From Deinococcus sp. AB2017081 (lineage in GTDB: Bacteria; Deinococcota; Deinococci; Deinococcales; Deinococcaceae): DNA of 33,628 nt. The stretch lies in contig NZ_CP140101.1 of the NCBI RefSeq assembly GCF_034440735.1, positions 1 to 33,628 of the forward strand, read 5' to 3'. The translations under genes were made by a program, and so were the position numbers. The notes beneath the pieces were generated by a model that was given only the letters and a program-made list of their open reading frames with translations, was not told where the DNA came from and made no database searches. The first letter of the stretch is position 1; the number at the start of each line of letters is the position of its first letter. Below, piece by piece: positions 19,985-28,430 of the stretch.

Positions 19985-22755
19985 AGGTCTTCACCCACCC
20001 AGCCTGGATCCCTGGCCGCGACATCATCCCGCGTCTGCGGTGAAGGTGGTGAAGGTGGTGAAGCCATTTCCCCAGTTCGCTTAGAAATCTCCCGCGTGAG
20101 TAAATTCCCGTTACTGGGAGAAGTGCCTTCACCGGGTTCACCACCTTCACCCATCAGCTCTACTCCGTCCCAGAGATTGCCTTCTTTTGTATGCCTTGAC
20201 TCGCAGCCGTGCTGCTTCAAAAATGCGTATAGCTCGGCCATTTTCACTGCGCGACCCAGCCGATAGCCATTCTCTTCAGCCCAGTTCTCGAAGGCTGCTT
20301 TGAGCTGCCCTGAGCGAATCGATGCGCGGTGATCTAGCACGAGACGCTCTTGGGCAAACTTCTCGTATGGATTCTGATCCTTCCAGTACCCCTCAGTTGC
20401 TTCTTCAATCGCGGCCGACTCGCCCAGATTGAACCGGTCATGTAGCCACGCCCGGCAGCCCTCCAGCATCCAGTTCAAGATCGCCGACCGCGCGGCGTGG
20501 TCATGGCTGAGGGTGCTTTTGAAAGCGTCATCAGCTGTAGCCGGTTTGGCCGTGAACGGAACCACCCGGATACGCCGCTGAAGGCCGCTGTCATCATGCG
20601 AGGCGGTGATCTCGTAGTTCGTATGGATGAACAGCTTGAACACGGGCTTGAACGTCACCATGACGTCTGATCGCATTCCGCGCGCCGTGATGGGGTCATT
20701 CCCGGTCATCCCCTTCACGCGGCCGGCGTTGAATCGTGCGCCCTTCTTCGGCTCGCCAGCCACGACTAGGCGCTTCCCGCGCAGCATCAGGAGCTCGGGT
20801 TTGGGGCCGCTGCCCGTTTCGCCCCGCGCGTTGTCCAAGAGCAGCTCGACCTCGACCGTTCCGGCATAGTCCCCCAGGGCCGCAGTAATGGCAGCAATAA
20901 GGGTGCCCTTGCCAGTGCCGCCCGCCCCTTGCAGGACAGTAAACACTTCGTTTGGGTTCTCACCGTACAGAGTGCTTCCCAGGCTGCGCTGGAGGAAGTC
21001 ATGTCGGCCATCGAGCTTCAGCAGTTCAGTGAGCTGGTCAACATACGGATGCTGGGCCTGGGGATCAAAAGCAGCGCCTGTTTGCCACGTGAGCAGATCA
21101 GAGGGCAAGTGTGGGCGTAGAACGCCGGTGGTGACTTCCAGCACGCCGTTCAGGCAGTTTAGAAGTTCAGGGCGGGCATCCCAGGCGTCGATCGGCGTTA
21201 GGAATTCTCGCTTCCCAGCTGCGGCAATCAAGGCATTCTTGACCGTGCGCGTATTGCACACGCCGGACGCCCATCTTCCAATCCGACTTAGCTCCTCCTC
21301 GTCAGCCCGCTGCTTTACAGCATCCGCAAAGTACTGGCCGACAACCTCGCGCAGGACTTCACCGGCCACCTGAACGGCGAGGATAAGGTCGGGATCTCGA
21401 GCCCAGGCACCCCGACCAGGATCGTAGACAAACCATCCTGCACCCATGCTGTAGCGCAGCAGATCGGCAAGACCGTTCTTTGAAAGGATCAGCGCATTGG
21501 CCTCGTCGGTGCCTTCCTGAGTGCCCTTGGGGAAGGTCGGCATCCGGTAGCTGGGCTTACGCGCCGCAGGCGTGGTGTCCGTCGGCGGGGGCAGCCGGTC
21601 AACCTGCACCCTGGCCTTTTTCACGCCGAGGGCCTTTCCCAGCTGTGATGCGTCGAGGGGCTTGTCCTTGCCGGCGCTCAGGCCGCTGGAGAGCGTGGCC
21701 TCCGTCTCACTCCGCTCCAGGCCGATCTGCAGGGCGATGTCGGTGAACTCGGCGCGAACCTCGACCTCGTCTAGCAGGCCGCCTCCGATCAGCTGGCCAG
21801 CCCGGAAGGCCACCCAGTTCAGCTTGGTGTTCCGTTCCCCGATCCCAGCCTTGAGCAGTTCGCTGGTCAGGCCCAGCATGGTGACCTCGCCGTACTTCCG
21901 GTGCACCTCGGCAAGCGTGCCGGCGGTGCCGCTCTTGATCGACTGCACCAGCTCATCGGCGGCTACCTTCCGGCGCTCGGCGTCCTGGGCCCGGCGCTCC
22001 CGTTCGGCGGTTGCAGCAGCCAGGGCGTCAGCGAGACCAGGGAAGGCCTGCAGGAGATCGTCGCGGGTGTACTGGGCGTCCGGCTGAAGACTGGTCAGCC
22101 GCACCAGCTGGCCGGGCTCATCCTTGCCGTGCCAGTACCCGGGCAGGCGCATGACGCGCGACAGGTCGTGCACAGCCGGATCTGCGCTGTACAGCCCGGC
22201 GAGGTGCTTCTGGATAACGGGGAACTCGTCGAGCGGGATCCCATCGACCGCCCAGTACACGTGATGGCGGCCGGCGCTGCTCTCTATGGTTGCTGTGGGC
22301 ACCAGCGGCAGCCCTTCGGGCATCGGAGTGCCGTCCAGATCCAGGAACACGGCGGCCACGCGGGTGACGTGCTTAGCCTTCCGGCGCGGCGCATCTTCGG
22401 CCAGGACGTTCACGCAGAAGAACACCCCGGCGCGGGCCATGTTCTCCAGCAGGTAAGGCCGCGTAGCCATCTGCTCCAGCGTGGTGTTCCCAGTCTTCTC
22501 GGTGAAGCCCTGAACACTGCTGGTCTTACCGCCGGCCTTCGGGATGCCGGTGACCTTCCACCGCTTCACGGTGTAGGGACGACCGCTCTTGGCCGTCTTC
22601 TGCTCCAGCAGGTACAGCGTGTCTGGCCCGTCGGCGAAGCTCTGGAGCCAGATGGGCTCATCAGGGTGTCGGAGGGCTTCGAGGAGCCGCACCGCGTCCG
22701 TCGTGTCGACCGCGTCGGCCTTGGCCTGGTCGAACTGGAAGACGTGGGGCTTCAC
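19981..22755 (-). CDS. Primase-helicase replication protein, 924 aa (copy 2)
   Basis: Identical to 3162-5936. AEP-type primase motifs in the first quarter and a D5/SF3 helicase (Walker A GAGGTGKGT) in the second half. Probable plasmid replication initiator. The GGTGAAGGT repeat set lies in its 3' end at 20039-20151. Confidence 0.9.
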   Translation of the reverse strand: MKPHVFQFDQAKADAVDTTDAVRLLEALRHPDEPIWLQSFADGPDTLYLLEQKTAKSGRPYTVKRWKVTGIPKAGGKTSSVQGFTEKTGNTTLEQMATRPYLLENMARAGVFFCVNVLAEDAPRRKAKHVTRVAAVFLDLDGTPMPEGLPLVPTATIESSAGRHHVYWAVDGIPLDEFPVIQKHLAGLYSADPAVHDLSRVMRLPGYWHGKDEPGQLVRLTSLQPDAQYTRDDLLQAFPGLADALAAATAERERRAQDAERRKVAADELVQSIKSGTAGTLAEVHRKYGEVTMLGLTSELLKAGIGERNTKLNWVAFRAGQLIGGGLLDEVEVRAEFTDIALQIGLERSETEATLSSGLSAGKDKPLDASQLGKALGVKKARVQVDRLPPPTDTTPAARKPSYRMPTFPKGTQEGTDEANALILSKNGLADLLRYSMGAGWFVYDPGRGAWARDPDLILAVQVAGEVLREVVGQYFADAVKQRADEEELSRIGRWASGVCNTRTVKNALIAAAGKREFLTPIDAWDARPELLNCLNGVLEVTTGVLRPHLPSDLLTWQTGAAFDPQAQHPYVDQLTELLKLDGRHDFLQRSLGSTLYGENPNEVFTVLQGAGGTGKGTLIAAITAALGDYAGTVEVELLLDNARGETGSGPKPELLMLRGKRLVVAGEPKKGARFNAGRVKGMTGNDPITARGMRSDVMVTFKPVFKLFIHTNYEITASHDDSGLQRRIRVVPFTAKPATADDAFKSTLSHDHAARSAILNWMLEGCRAWLHDRFNLGESAAIEEATEGYWKDQNPYEKFAQERLVLDHRASIRSGQLKAAFENWAEENGYRLGRAVKMAELYAFLKQHGCESRHTKEGNLWDGVELMGEGGEPGEGTSPSNGNLLTREISKRTGEMASPPSPPSPQTRDDVAARDPGWVGEDL

Positions 22756-22970
22756 GTGCCGCTCCGGATCCGTTGGTCAACCAAACCGATGCGCTCACGC
22801 AGCGCGGCGTCTCGACACTCCAGGTCGAGCATTCCCGCGATGTCTCCACTGTCGCGCATCTCAGGAACCACCCGCTGGATGTGGGCGATCAGCGCCTCAT
22901 GCTCGTGGCACAGCTGGTCGTACTCCTCGAAAGGGTCGAGCGTGAAGGGGATGACGTGCGCAGCCGTCAC
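22752..22970 (-). CDS. Hypothetical small acidic protein, 72 aa (copy 2)
   Basis: Identical to 5933-6151. Helical acidic protein of unknown function, coupled by GTGA overlaps to the primase-helicase and to the upstream 135-aa gene. Confidence 0.6.
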   Translation of the reverse strand: MTAAHVIPFTLDPFEEYDQLCHEHEALIAHIQRVVPEMRDSGDIAGMLDLECRDAALRERIGLVDQRIRSGT

Positions 22971-23374
22971 GCTCGGGCCTTCATGCCCAGCTGTATGCGG
23001 TACTGGTCAGCCATGGCTTCGGCATTGCTACAGGCCAGCTGGTGGTTGTGACCAGGGTAGATGTACACCCGGACACGTTCGCCTGGGCACACGAAGCCGA
23101 CAGCAACATGTGTGGGGTGGCCGCCGCTCTGGGCAGCGACGATGGAGCTCGCGAGTTCGCCGTGGCGGTAGCGGCGGACGTAACTCAGGCGGTGTGGGTG
23201 CGCCTCGAAGTAGGCGAAGTCCTGCTTACGGGTTCGGCGCTCCGCGCGCAGTTCGTAAGGCGTCTGTGGGATGGCCTGCATGAGGGCTGTGATGTTCAGC
23301 AGCTCGTCGCTTACACTGTCCTCAGCGCCCGCCCGCGCTGCTGTTGCCTCGCCGTCCTGCTTACGGCGAGGCAT
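22967..23374 (-). CDS. Hypothetical protein, 135 aa, in the replication operon (copy 2)
   Basis: Identical to 6148-6555. Disordered basic start, beta-rich second half with a His/Cys patch. Its ATG abuts the TAA of the excisionase-like gene. Confidence 0.6.
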   Translation of the reverse strand: MPRRKQDGEATAARAGAEDSVSDELLNITALMQAIPQTPYELRAERRTRKQDFAYFEAHPHRLSYVRRYRHGELASSIVAAQSGGHPTHVAVGFVCPGERVRVYIYPGHNHQLACSNAEAMADQYRIQLGMKARA

Positions 23375-23566
23375 TTACTTTGGCCCTTGCAGGAATTCGG
23401 TCACAGCGTCAGCGGGGATCAGGGTGCAGCGGCCAGCCTTGACGCTGCGGATCTTCCCGGCTCGCAGGAGCTTGTAGATGGTGCTGCGTCCGATCCCCAG
23501 GATAGGGGCAAGCTGGAGTGGTCGGTACGATCCACTTTCGTGTTGCGACGGGTTATGTACACTCAC
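23375..23566 (-). CDS. Excisionase-family HTH DNA-binding protein, 63 aa (copy 2)
   Basis: Identical to 6556-6747. GTG start set by AAGGAGGT at 23574-23581, 7 bases upstream; HTH_17-like fold throughout. Confidence 0.75.
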   Translation of the reverse strand: MSVHNPSQHESGSYRPLQLAPILGIGRSTIYKLLRAGKIRSVKAGRCTLIPADAVTEFLQGPK

Positions 23567-23683
23567 GGTAGGAACCTCCTTAGTTCCCAGCGCTACCAGG
23601 GTGCCGCCTCCGCCAAGATTTGGACGCCCGGTTGCGCTGCTCTTTTTTGGGTCACCCTGCAACCCTTGGTGGAAAGTCTAGCA

Positions 23684-24274
23684 CTAACAAACCTCGTCGT
23701 TGTCGTGTATTTGATCGCTATAGCGATCATCGGTGCTACCACGCGCCACGTTGTCCGTTGTGCCTATAGCCAAAACGGACAACGCTCTGATCTGCCCTCC
23801 CCACAGTGACCCGGTATCTTCATGCCGCTTTAGAGCACGCGCGACGTCCTCTCGCGTGATTGGATCCAGCTTTTCTAGGTTGAGGTCGCGCAGGGTGCTC
23901 AGAACGTACTCGTCGAAGTCCGCGCTGACCGCCACACGCCGCGAGGCGGCCGTGAGCTTGATTGACCGCACACGCCTGTTGTGGCCGACTCCGTCAGCGA
24001 AGCACGCAATGATCTCGCGCTCTTCGAGTCGCTTGAGCGATCGAGAGGCCGATGTGATCGGTACGATCTGGGCGTCACAGAAGCGTCGGATTTCCCAAGG
24101 TACGCCACGGTTTAGCAACTCGATCTGCTCCTCGACCGTGCCGCCCTTCATGGCTTCTTCTCGTACAAGGAGCCAGAGCAGTAGCTGGCGCTGCACTTTG
24201 GAGAGCTGACCCGTCGCGCGGGCTCTGGCTCCTGGCGCGCGTCCTCCTCTGGACTTCTTGGGGTGAAATGGCAT
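23684..24274 (-). CDS. Winged-helix-like regulatory protein, 196 aa (copy 2)
   Basis: Identical to 6865-7455. Its last codons contain the two CTATAG-centred dyads (23712-23729 and 23750-23783). Shares one base with the toxin stop. Confidence 0.6.
   Translation of the reverse strand: MPFHPKKSRGGRAPGARARATGQLSKVQRQLLLWLLVREEAMKGGTVEEQIELLNRGVPWEIRRFCDAQIVPITSASRSLKRLEEREIIACFADGVGHNRRVRSIKLTAASRRVAVSADFDEYVLSTLRDLNLEKLDPITREDVARALKRHEDTGSLWGGQIRALSVLAIGTTDNVARGSTDDRYSDQIHDNDEVC
23712..23783. promoter_or_regulatory. Pair of CTATAG-centred dyads (copy 2)
   Basis: An 18-bp perfect palindrome at 23712-23729 and a 34-bp dyad with 10-base arms at 23750-23759 and 23774-23783, both exactly centred on CTATAG. 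Same as 6893-6910 and 6931-6964. Confidence 0.6.
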
Positions 24275-24642
24275 CAGGTCAGTCTCTTCTCAGCGATGGC
24301 GTAGGCATCGGTTCTGTGGCCGTCTTTGCGAATACCCACTACCACCACATCGACTGCGCTCGCTGCCTCAATGACTTCGTAGACGATGCGATACCGCTGG
24401 CCACCAGCGCGCACGCTGCGATAACCCTTTAGGTCGCCAGTGAGCGCTTTCCCCTGAACCTGGGGCTCAGTCTTAAGGTCTGCGATGCGTCGGTAGATCG
24501 CCTCAACTGTTCTCTGGTCGCTGATTGCATCAATGTCGGAGAGAGCCTGCTCGTCGATGCCCACTTGGTATTCAGTCATGGGCGCAGCTTGAGTACCAGT
24601 GCGGGGGGATGGGGGGTCAGCCTTGGACTTCCTAGGGGACAT
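24274..24642 (-). CDS. RelE/ParE-family toxin (copy 2)
   Basis: Identical to 7455-7823. Start uncertain (24672 TTG, 24642 ATG or 24579 ATG); the 100-residue toxin core begins at 24579. Encoded just after its XRE antitoxin. Confidence 0.8.
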   Translation of the reverse strand: MSPRKSKADPPSPRTGTQAAPMTEYQVGIDEQALSDIDAISDQRTVEAIYRRIADLKTEPQVQGKALTGDLKGYRSVRAGGQRYRIVYEVIEAASAVDVVVVGIRKDGHRTDAYAIAEKRLT

Positions 24643-24693
24643 GCGACCACTCTGTGGTTCGGCGTGACACAACGCACGGGCACCTCGTCGGGG

Positions 24694-25074
24694 TCATAGC
24701 TTCACGCCATGCTTTGCCGCAGCCTCCTCCAGGGAGATAACGCGTGACTCTCCCCGGCGGCGGCGGGCGACGCGTTCCAAGATGTCAGGGTGGTCAGCCA
24801 GGACGGCTTGCGTCTCGTCCACATCGCCACCTTCAGAGGTGTACTCGAGCAGATCGGCGACGGTGTACTTCTGGCCGGTCAGAGTGCGTAGTGCCTCGAG
24901 CAGTGCACTTAGAGTCGTGCGGTCGACGCGCTCGGTATCGCCGCGCGCGATGGCGTACACACTGTTGCGGTTGACCTTGCCGTGCAGCTCGGCAGCCAGT
25001 TTGTACGCAGTGAGGCCGTGCTCACGAAGGATGTCGCCCACGCGCCACATCACTGCGTTGTCAGTCATAGTCAT
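24694..25074 (-). CDS. XRE/Cro-type HTH antitoxin, 126 aa (copy 2)
   Basis: Identical to 7875-8255. Leaderless start with TACTCT at 25081-25086; probable autorepressor of the TA operon. Confidence 0.82.
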   Translation of the reverse strand: MTMTDNAVMWRVGDILREHGLTAYKLAAELHGKVNRNSVYAIARGDTERVDRTTLSALLEALRTLTGQKYTVADLLEYTSEGGDVDETQAVLADHPDILERVARRRRGESRVISLEEAAAKHGVKL

Positions 25075-25111
25075 GAGGAAAGAGTAACATACTAACGAGT
25101 GCCATATAAGA

Positions 25112-25140
25112 TTGACCTATTACATAGATAGCTGTACTAT
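25112..25140 (+). promoter_or_regulatory. Sigma70-like promoter (copy 2)
   Basis: TTGACC, 17 bases, TACTAT, reading to the 93-aa gene at 25218; a 9-bp leader hairpin follows at 25153-25187. Same as 8293-8321. Confidence 0.7.
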
Positions 25141-25217
25141 TGAGACAGCAGAAGAGGCGGGCCTCCCGCGAAGAAGTTCCCGCCTCTCTGACTCCACCGA
25201 AGCATCGAAGGAATCGC

Positions 25218-25499
25218 ATGACACAGTACGACAGCACCACCGCCCGCGTTCCCGCAACCGCCCGCACCTGGGAAGTTGTCACCACCTACCGCGAGTGCAG
25301 CGTGGTCACCGGCCACAGCACCAGCATCGTCAGCCTGACCCGCACGCCCTTCGGCCTCCTGGCCCAGATCGATGGTGAGGACGTGGAACTGCGCCGCGCT
25401 GTGAACCTGCTGGAAGGCGCGACCAGCACGCGGGTCATCCACGAGATCATCCCCACGCCGGACGGGATCAAGGCGCACACCCAGGCGGTGTGGGGATGA
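25218..25499 (+). CDS. Hypothetical protein, 93 aa, first of a two-gene unit (copy 2)
   Basis: Identical to 8399-8680. Beta-rich protein of unknown function, with GAAGGA 5 bases before the ATG and an ATGA overlap with the next gene. Confidence 0.65.
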   Translation: MTQYDSTTARVPATARTWEVVTTYRECSVVTGHSTSIVSLTRTPFGLLAQIDGEDVELRRAVNLLEGATSTRVIHEIIPTPDGIKAHTQAVWG

Positions 25500-26149
25500 G
25501 TCCCCGCAGCGCCACCCGCCCGCTGCCGGAGGTGGTGGAATTCCGCTACCGCCCCCGGCTGCAGCACCTGGTGCTCTTCGTGGCCTACCTGGGGCGCACC
25601 TTCCCCATGAAGATCGACCTCAAGCGTGCCGGAGCCGGGCTGTACTCGTACAGCGACCAGTTCGGCACGCTGCTGCTCTCCAGGGGGCGCAAGGGCAAGG
25701 CCGCCAGCAGCGGCGCGACGCGACGCGATGCGTACCACGGCAGTCTCGGCATCTTTACTGCCCGGCGCGAACTGGCCGAGCGCCTGCTGTCCCTACTGTG
25801 GCAGGAGCCCATCAGCCTGGAACTGTGGCCGCCGGATCAGGACACCACACCCCGGCTCATCGGCGCGGCGCTCACGGACACGGCGATCACGTTCAAGCTC
25901 GACGGCTACACCCCGCTGCGGGTGCCGCGCGGCATCACCGGCGTCTGGCTCAGCGGGTGGGATCCGACGTTCCCCGCGCCGCGCGTGCGGGTGCTGACCA
26001 TTTCTGTGGAGCGGCCGGAAGGCACACAGATGTACGAGGTGGAGGTGGACACCGGGAGTGAGAATGGCCGCGCCGCCCTCGTCGCGCTGGGCCTGCCGGG
26101 GTACGCGCCTCAGGAGGAAGTTCAACCCTTCCGCCTCGCTGCCGCCTGA
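25496..26149 (+). CDS. Hypothetical protein, 217 aa, second of a two-gene unit (copy 2)
   Basis: Identical to 8677-9330. Basic N-terminal half, beta-rich C-terminal half, unknown function. Confidence 0.65.
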   Translation: MSPRSATRPLPEVVEFRYRPRLQHLVLFVAYLGRTFPMKIDLKRAGAGLYSYSDQFGTLLLSRGRKGKAASSGATRRDAYHGSLGIFTARRELAERLLSLLWQEPISLELWPPDQDTTPRLIGAALTDTAITFKLDGYTPLRVPRGITGVWLSGWDPTFPAPRVRVLTISVERPEGTQMYEVEVDTGSENGRAALVALGLPGYAPQEEVQPFRLAAA

Positions 26150-26165
26150 GTAACGAAGCACCGCT

Positions 26166-26199
26166 GCCGCCCGCCCCCACCAGGCGGGCGGCCTTTCTT
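26166..26199 (+). terminator. Strong rho-independent terminator (copy 2)
   Basis: Ten-base GC stem (26166-26175 / 26183-26192) with a T-rich tail, ending the two-gene unit. Same as 9347-9380. Confidence 0.85.
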
Positions 26200-26221
26200 G
26201 GCTCCTGGCTACAATCGTCGA

Positions 26222-26518
26222 ATGACCTTCCGCGCCGTAGACCTGCCGGAGCAAAAGAAGTGGCTCGTGATCGTAGAGCTGCGAATCGGTGATTTTCCGC
26301 GGGCCAGGTCGCAGACGGCCTTGGAGTTTGCGACCCGTGAAGAAGCGGCAGAAGAGGTGGCTCGCCTGAACCGTGAAGAGTCTCAGCGTCTCGATGCCCT
26401 GGGATACCGGGACTCGTATGGAAGGTTGATCGATCCCAGCATCACCAATGATTTCTATTTCCTGGCACATGAAACCGACCTCGCGGAGATCGACTGGAGT
26501 TGCGACGAGGAGATGTGA
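26222..26518 (+). CDS. Hypothetical acidic protein, 98 aa, leaderless (copy 2)
   Basis: Identical to 9403-9699. TACAAT at 26210-26215 lies 6 bases before the ATG. Function unknown. Confidence 0.6.
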   Translation: MTFRAVDLPEQKKWLVIVELRIGDFPRARSQTALEFATREEAAEEVARLNREESQRLDALGYRDSYGRLIDPSITNDFYFLAHETDLAEIDWSCDEEM

Positions 26519-26860
26519 CATCGGATCACCGAGCCAGAGGGCATACGAGCCACAAGACTCATGTACAGATAGCTCACGCCCACGCGGGAAGCGCTCCAGG
26601 AGGTCAGGCCAGACCATAGGGCGTGCGGGCCTGATCACTGCCGTGGAGCGCTCTGAACCTCTTCGCTTGCTGCCCAGGTGGGAGTCACGGCCGTTCGGAA
26701 GGTGGGTCTTGGCGAAGAGGGCAAGATAAGCGCGCGCTCGGATGATCGTCCCGGCCAGGAATTCACCGTCCTGGTCGGACAGCTCTGTGCGCGCTGATGA
26801 AATGCACGTCTGAGACGTGTAGGAGTTCGGTAAGCAACCGCTGGGTACGCTGCCCTCCAG
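26519..26860. other. Noncoding segment with long hairpin, candidate oriT region (copy 2)
   Basis: Same as 9700-10041. The interrupted hairpin is at 26590-26652 (outer arms 26590-26598 / 26644-26652, inner arms 26604-26610 / 26628-26634), and the small dyad is at 26805-26819. Confidence 0.5.
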
Positions 26861-27496
26861 ATGCTCTTTGCCCCCTCCCGCCCCCTCGCGCGCCGTCACC
26901 GGATCGGTTTCCAACGGCTGGCTGACCGGCAGCATCCCGGGACAGTGCAGGGGCGAGTGGTGCGTGCAGGGGTGCAGCTGGCCCTGCGATCACCGGTGAC
27001 ACCGTACGTCATGCATCTTCTGGGACGATTGCTGGCGGTCGGCGTGCAGTGGCTCGACCTGCGTCGGTGGACGCAGTGGCTGGGGCTTCTGACGCTGATG
27101 CTTCTCTGCTTACTGATGGCGCTGTTCACACATCAGCGAGACGGCTGCCTGCCGGTCGGCCTCACCATTCACGGCATACATTTCCCGGCCTGCTCCCTGA
27201 TGGGTCTGGCCCTCCTTCCGTTCCTGATCGATCAGTTGTGGGTTCTGGTTTCGATTCCGGTCGCGGTCGTCTTGGCTGTTCGCGCCTGGGGGCGCGCACG
27301 GGCCGCCCTGCTCAAACTGGCTGGGTTGCTGATCAAGGTGCTGGTCAGGGCGTACCGCGCACGGGCCTCGATCATCCAGCGTCAGCGGTTGCTGCTGGTC
27401 GAGCGTCTCGCCGGACGGGCACCGCCGGCGCCACTGATCACAGTCCTACAGTCTGCCCGGATGCGTCGTCCAGCTGTCTGTCCCTGTGCCCCTTGA
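26861..27496 (+). CDS. Membrane protein upstream of the mobilization genes, 211 aa (copy 2)
   Basis: Identical to 10042-10677. Two hydrophobic regions and a basic tail; alternative starts are GTG 26957 and ATG 27011. Confidence 0.6.
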   Translation: MLFAPSRPLARRHRIGFQRLADRQHPGTVQGRVVRAGVQLALRSPVTPYVMHLLGRLLAVGVQWLDLRRWTQWLGLLTLMLLCLLMALFTHQRDGCLPVGLTIHGIHFPACSLMGLALLPFLIDQLWVLVSIPVAVVLAVRAWGRARAALLKLAGLLIKVLVRAYRARASIIQRQRLLLVERLAGRAPPAPLITVLQSARMRRPAVCPCAP

Positions 27497-27546
27497 GGTT
27501 CTTCCGTCGTCCGTGATGACCGAAGCAATCTTGAGGGGTCACATGT

Positions 27547-27891
27547 ATGGCCAAGCAGAGAATTACCGGATGGGTCACGCCCGAAACACATGAGTGGCTC
27601 GCGCAGGAATGCGAGCGCCGCGGTGCACCCGCCAGTCAGATCGTCGCCGCCATCATCGATGACGCCCGGCGTCATCAGACGGGGGTTGCCCAGAGCGAGG
27701 TGCTGCAGCGACTGACCGCAGCCGAGGAGCTGACGCTGTCAGTCGCCCTGGAGAGCGCCACGATCTACCGCCTGGTGCACCAGCTGCTGGTCAAAGATTT
27801 TGGCGCCGAAAACGCGCGCGTGATCAATGAACGTGCCCGCGAATCGGCCCAGAAAGCCGTGCGTCAGCGGCTCACCAGTGGCGGTCGTTAA
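27547..27891 (+). CDS. MobC-like ribbon-helix-helix relaxosome protein, 114 aa (copy 2)
   Basis: Identical to 10728-11072. RHH fold at the N-terminus; overlaps the (here broken) relaxase gene by 14 bases. Confidence 0.75.
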   Translation: MAKQRITGWVTPETHEWLAQECERRGAPASQIVAAIIDDARRHQTGVAQSEVLQRLTAAEELTLSVALESATIYRLVHQLLVKDFGAENARVINERARESAQKAVRQRLTSGGR

Positions 27892-28428
27892 AGCCCACTA
27901 CAGGGTCGCCCACCGTGGCGGTCGCGCTGCCTCGCGCGCGGCCCTGGAGTACGCCCGATCCCGGCCTGATCGAGAACAGCAGCCTGCCGAGCGCCCTGTG
28001 TTCACGCGAGATGCTGGTGAGCTGGATGCCGAAGAAGTCCTGACCCAGTTGAGATCGGCGGAGGGCACCTACCATTACCGCCTGATCCTCAACCCGGGGG
28101 AAGGGCGTGACACCGAGGTTGACCTACAGACGTGGACGAGAGACGTCATGCAGGCGATCGAGGAGCGGCAGGGTGCCCCTACCAGCTGGTGGGCGGTAGC
28201 GCATGACAACCACTCGGCCCACGACCACGTGCACGTGGTGGCCGTGCTGCCCACCGCCTCAACACCCTGGATCTGGACGCGGCACGCGAAGCGGCAGACC
28301 AGTCCTGGGAGCGCCACCAGGGGCGGGAGCAGGCGCTGTCCCGCGAGGCAGCCGTCGACGACTTGGTCAGCGACCTGCAGCCGGAGCGTGTGCGGCAGCA
28401 GCAGAGACAGATGGATTTGGAGAGGTGA
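27878..28428 (+). pseudogene. Relaxase gene, frameshifted in this copy
   Basis: Same gene as the intact 11059-11610. A run of four C is only three here (28250-28252), shifting the frame just after the histidine motif at about residue 125. The nuclease motifs remain but the last 58 residues are replaced. The missing base also opens an artificial frame from 28203 into the coupling-protein gene. Probably a sequence error. Confidence 0.75.
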
Positions 28429-28430
28429 AT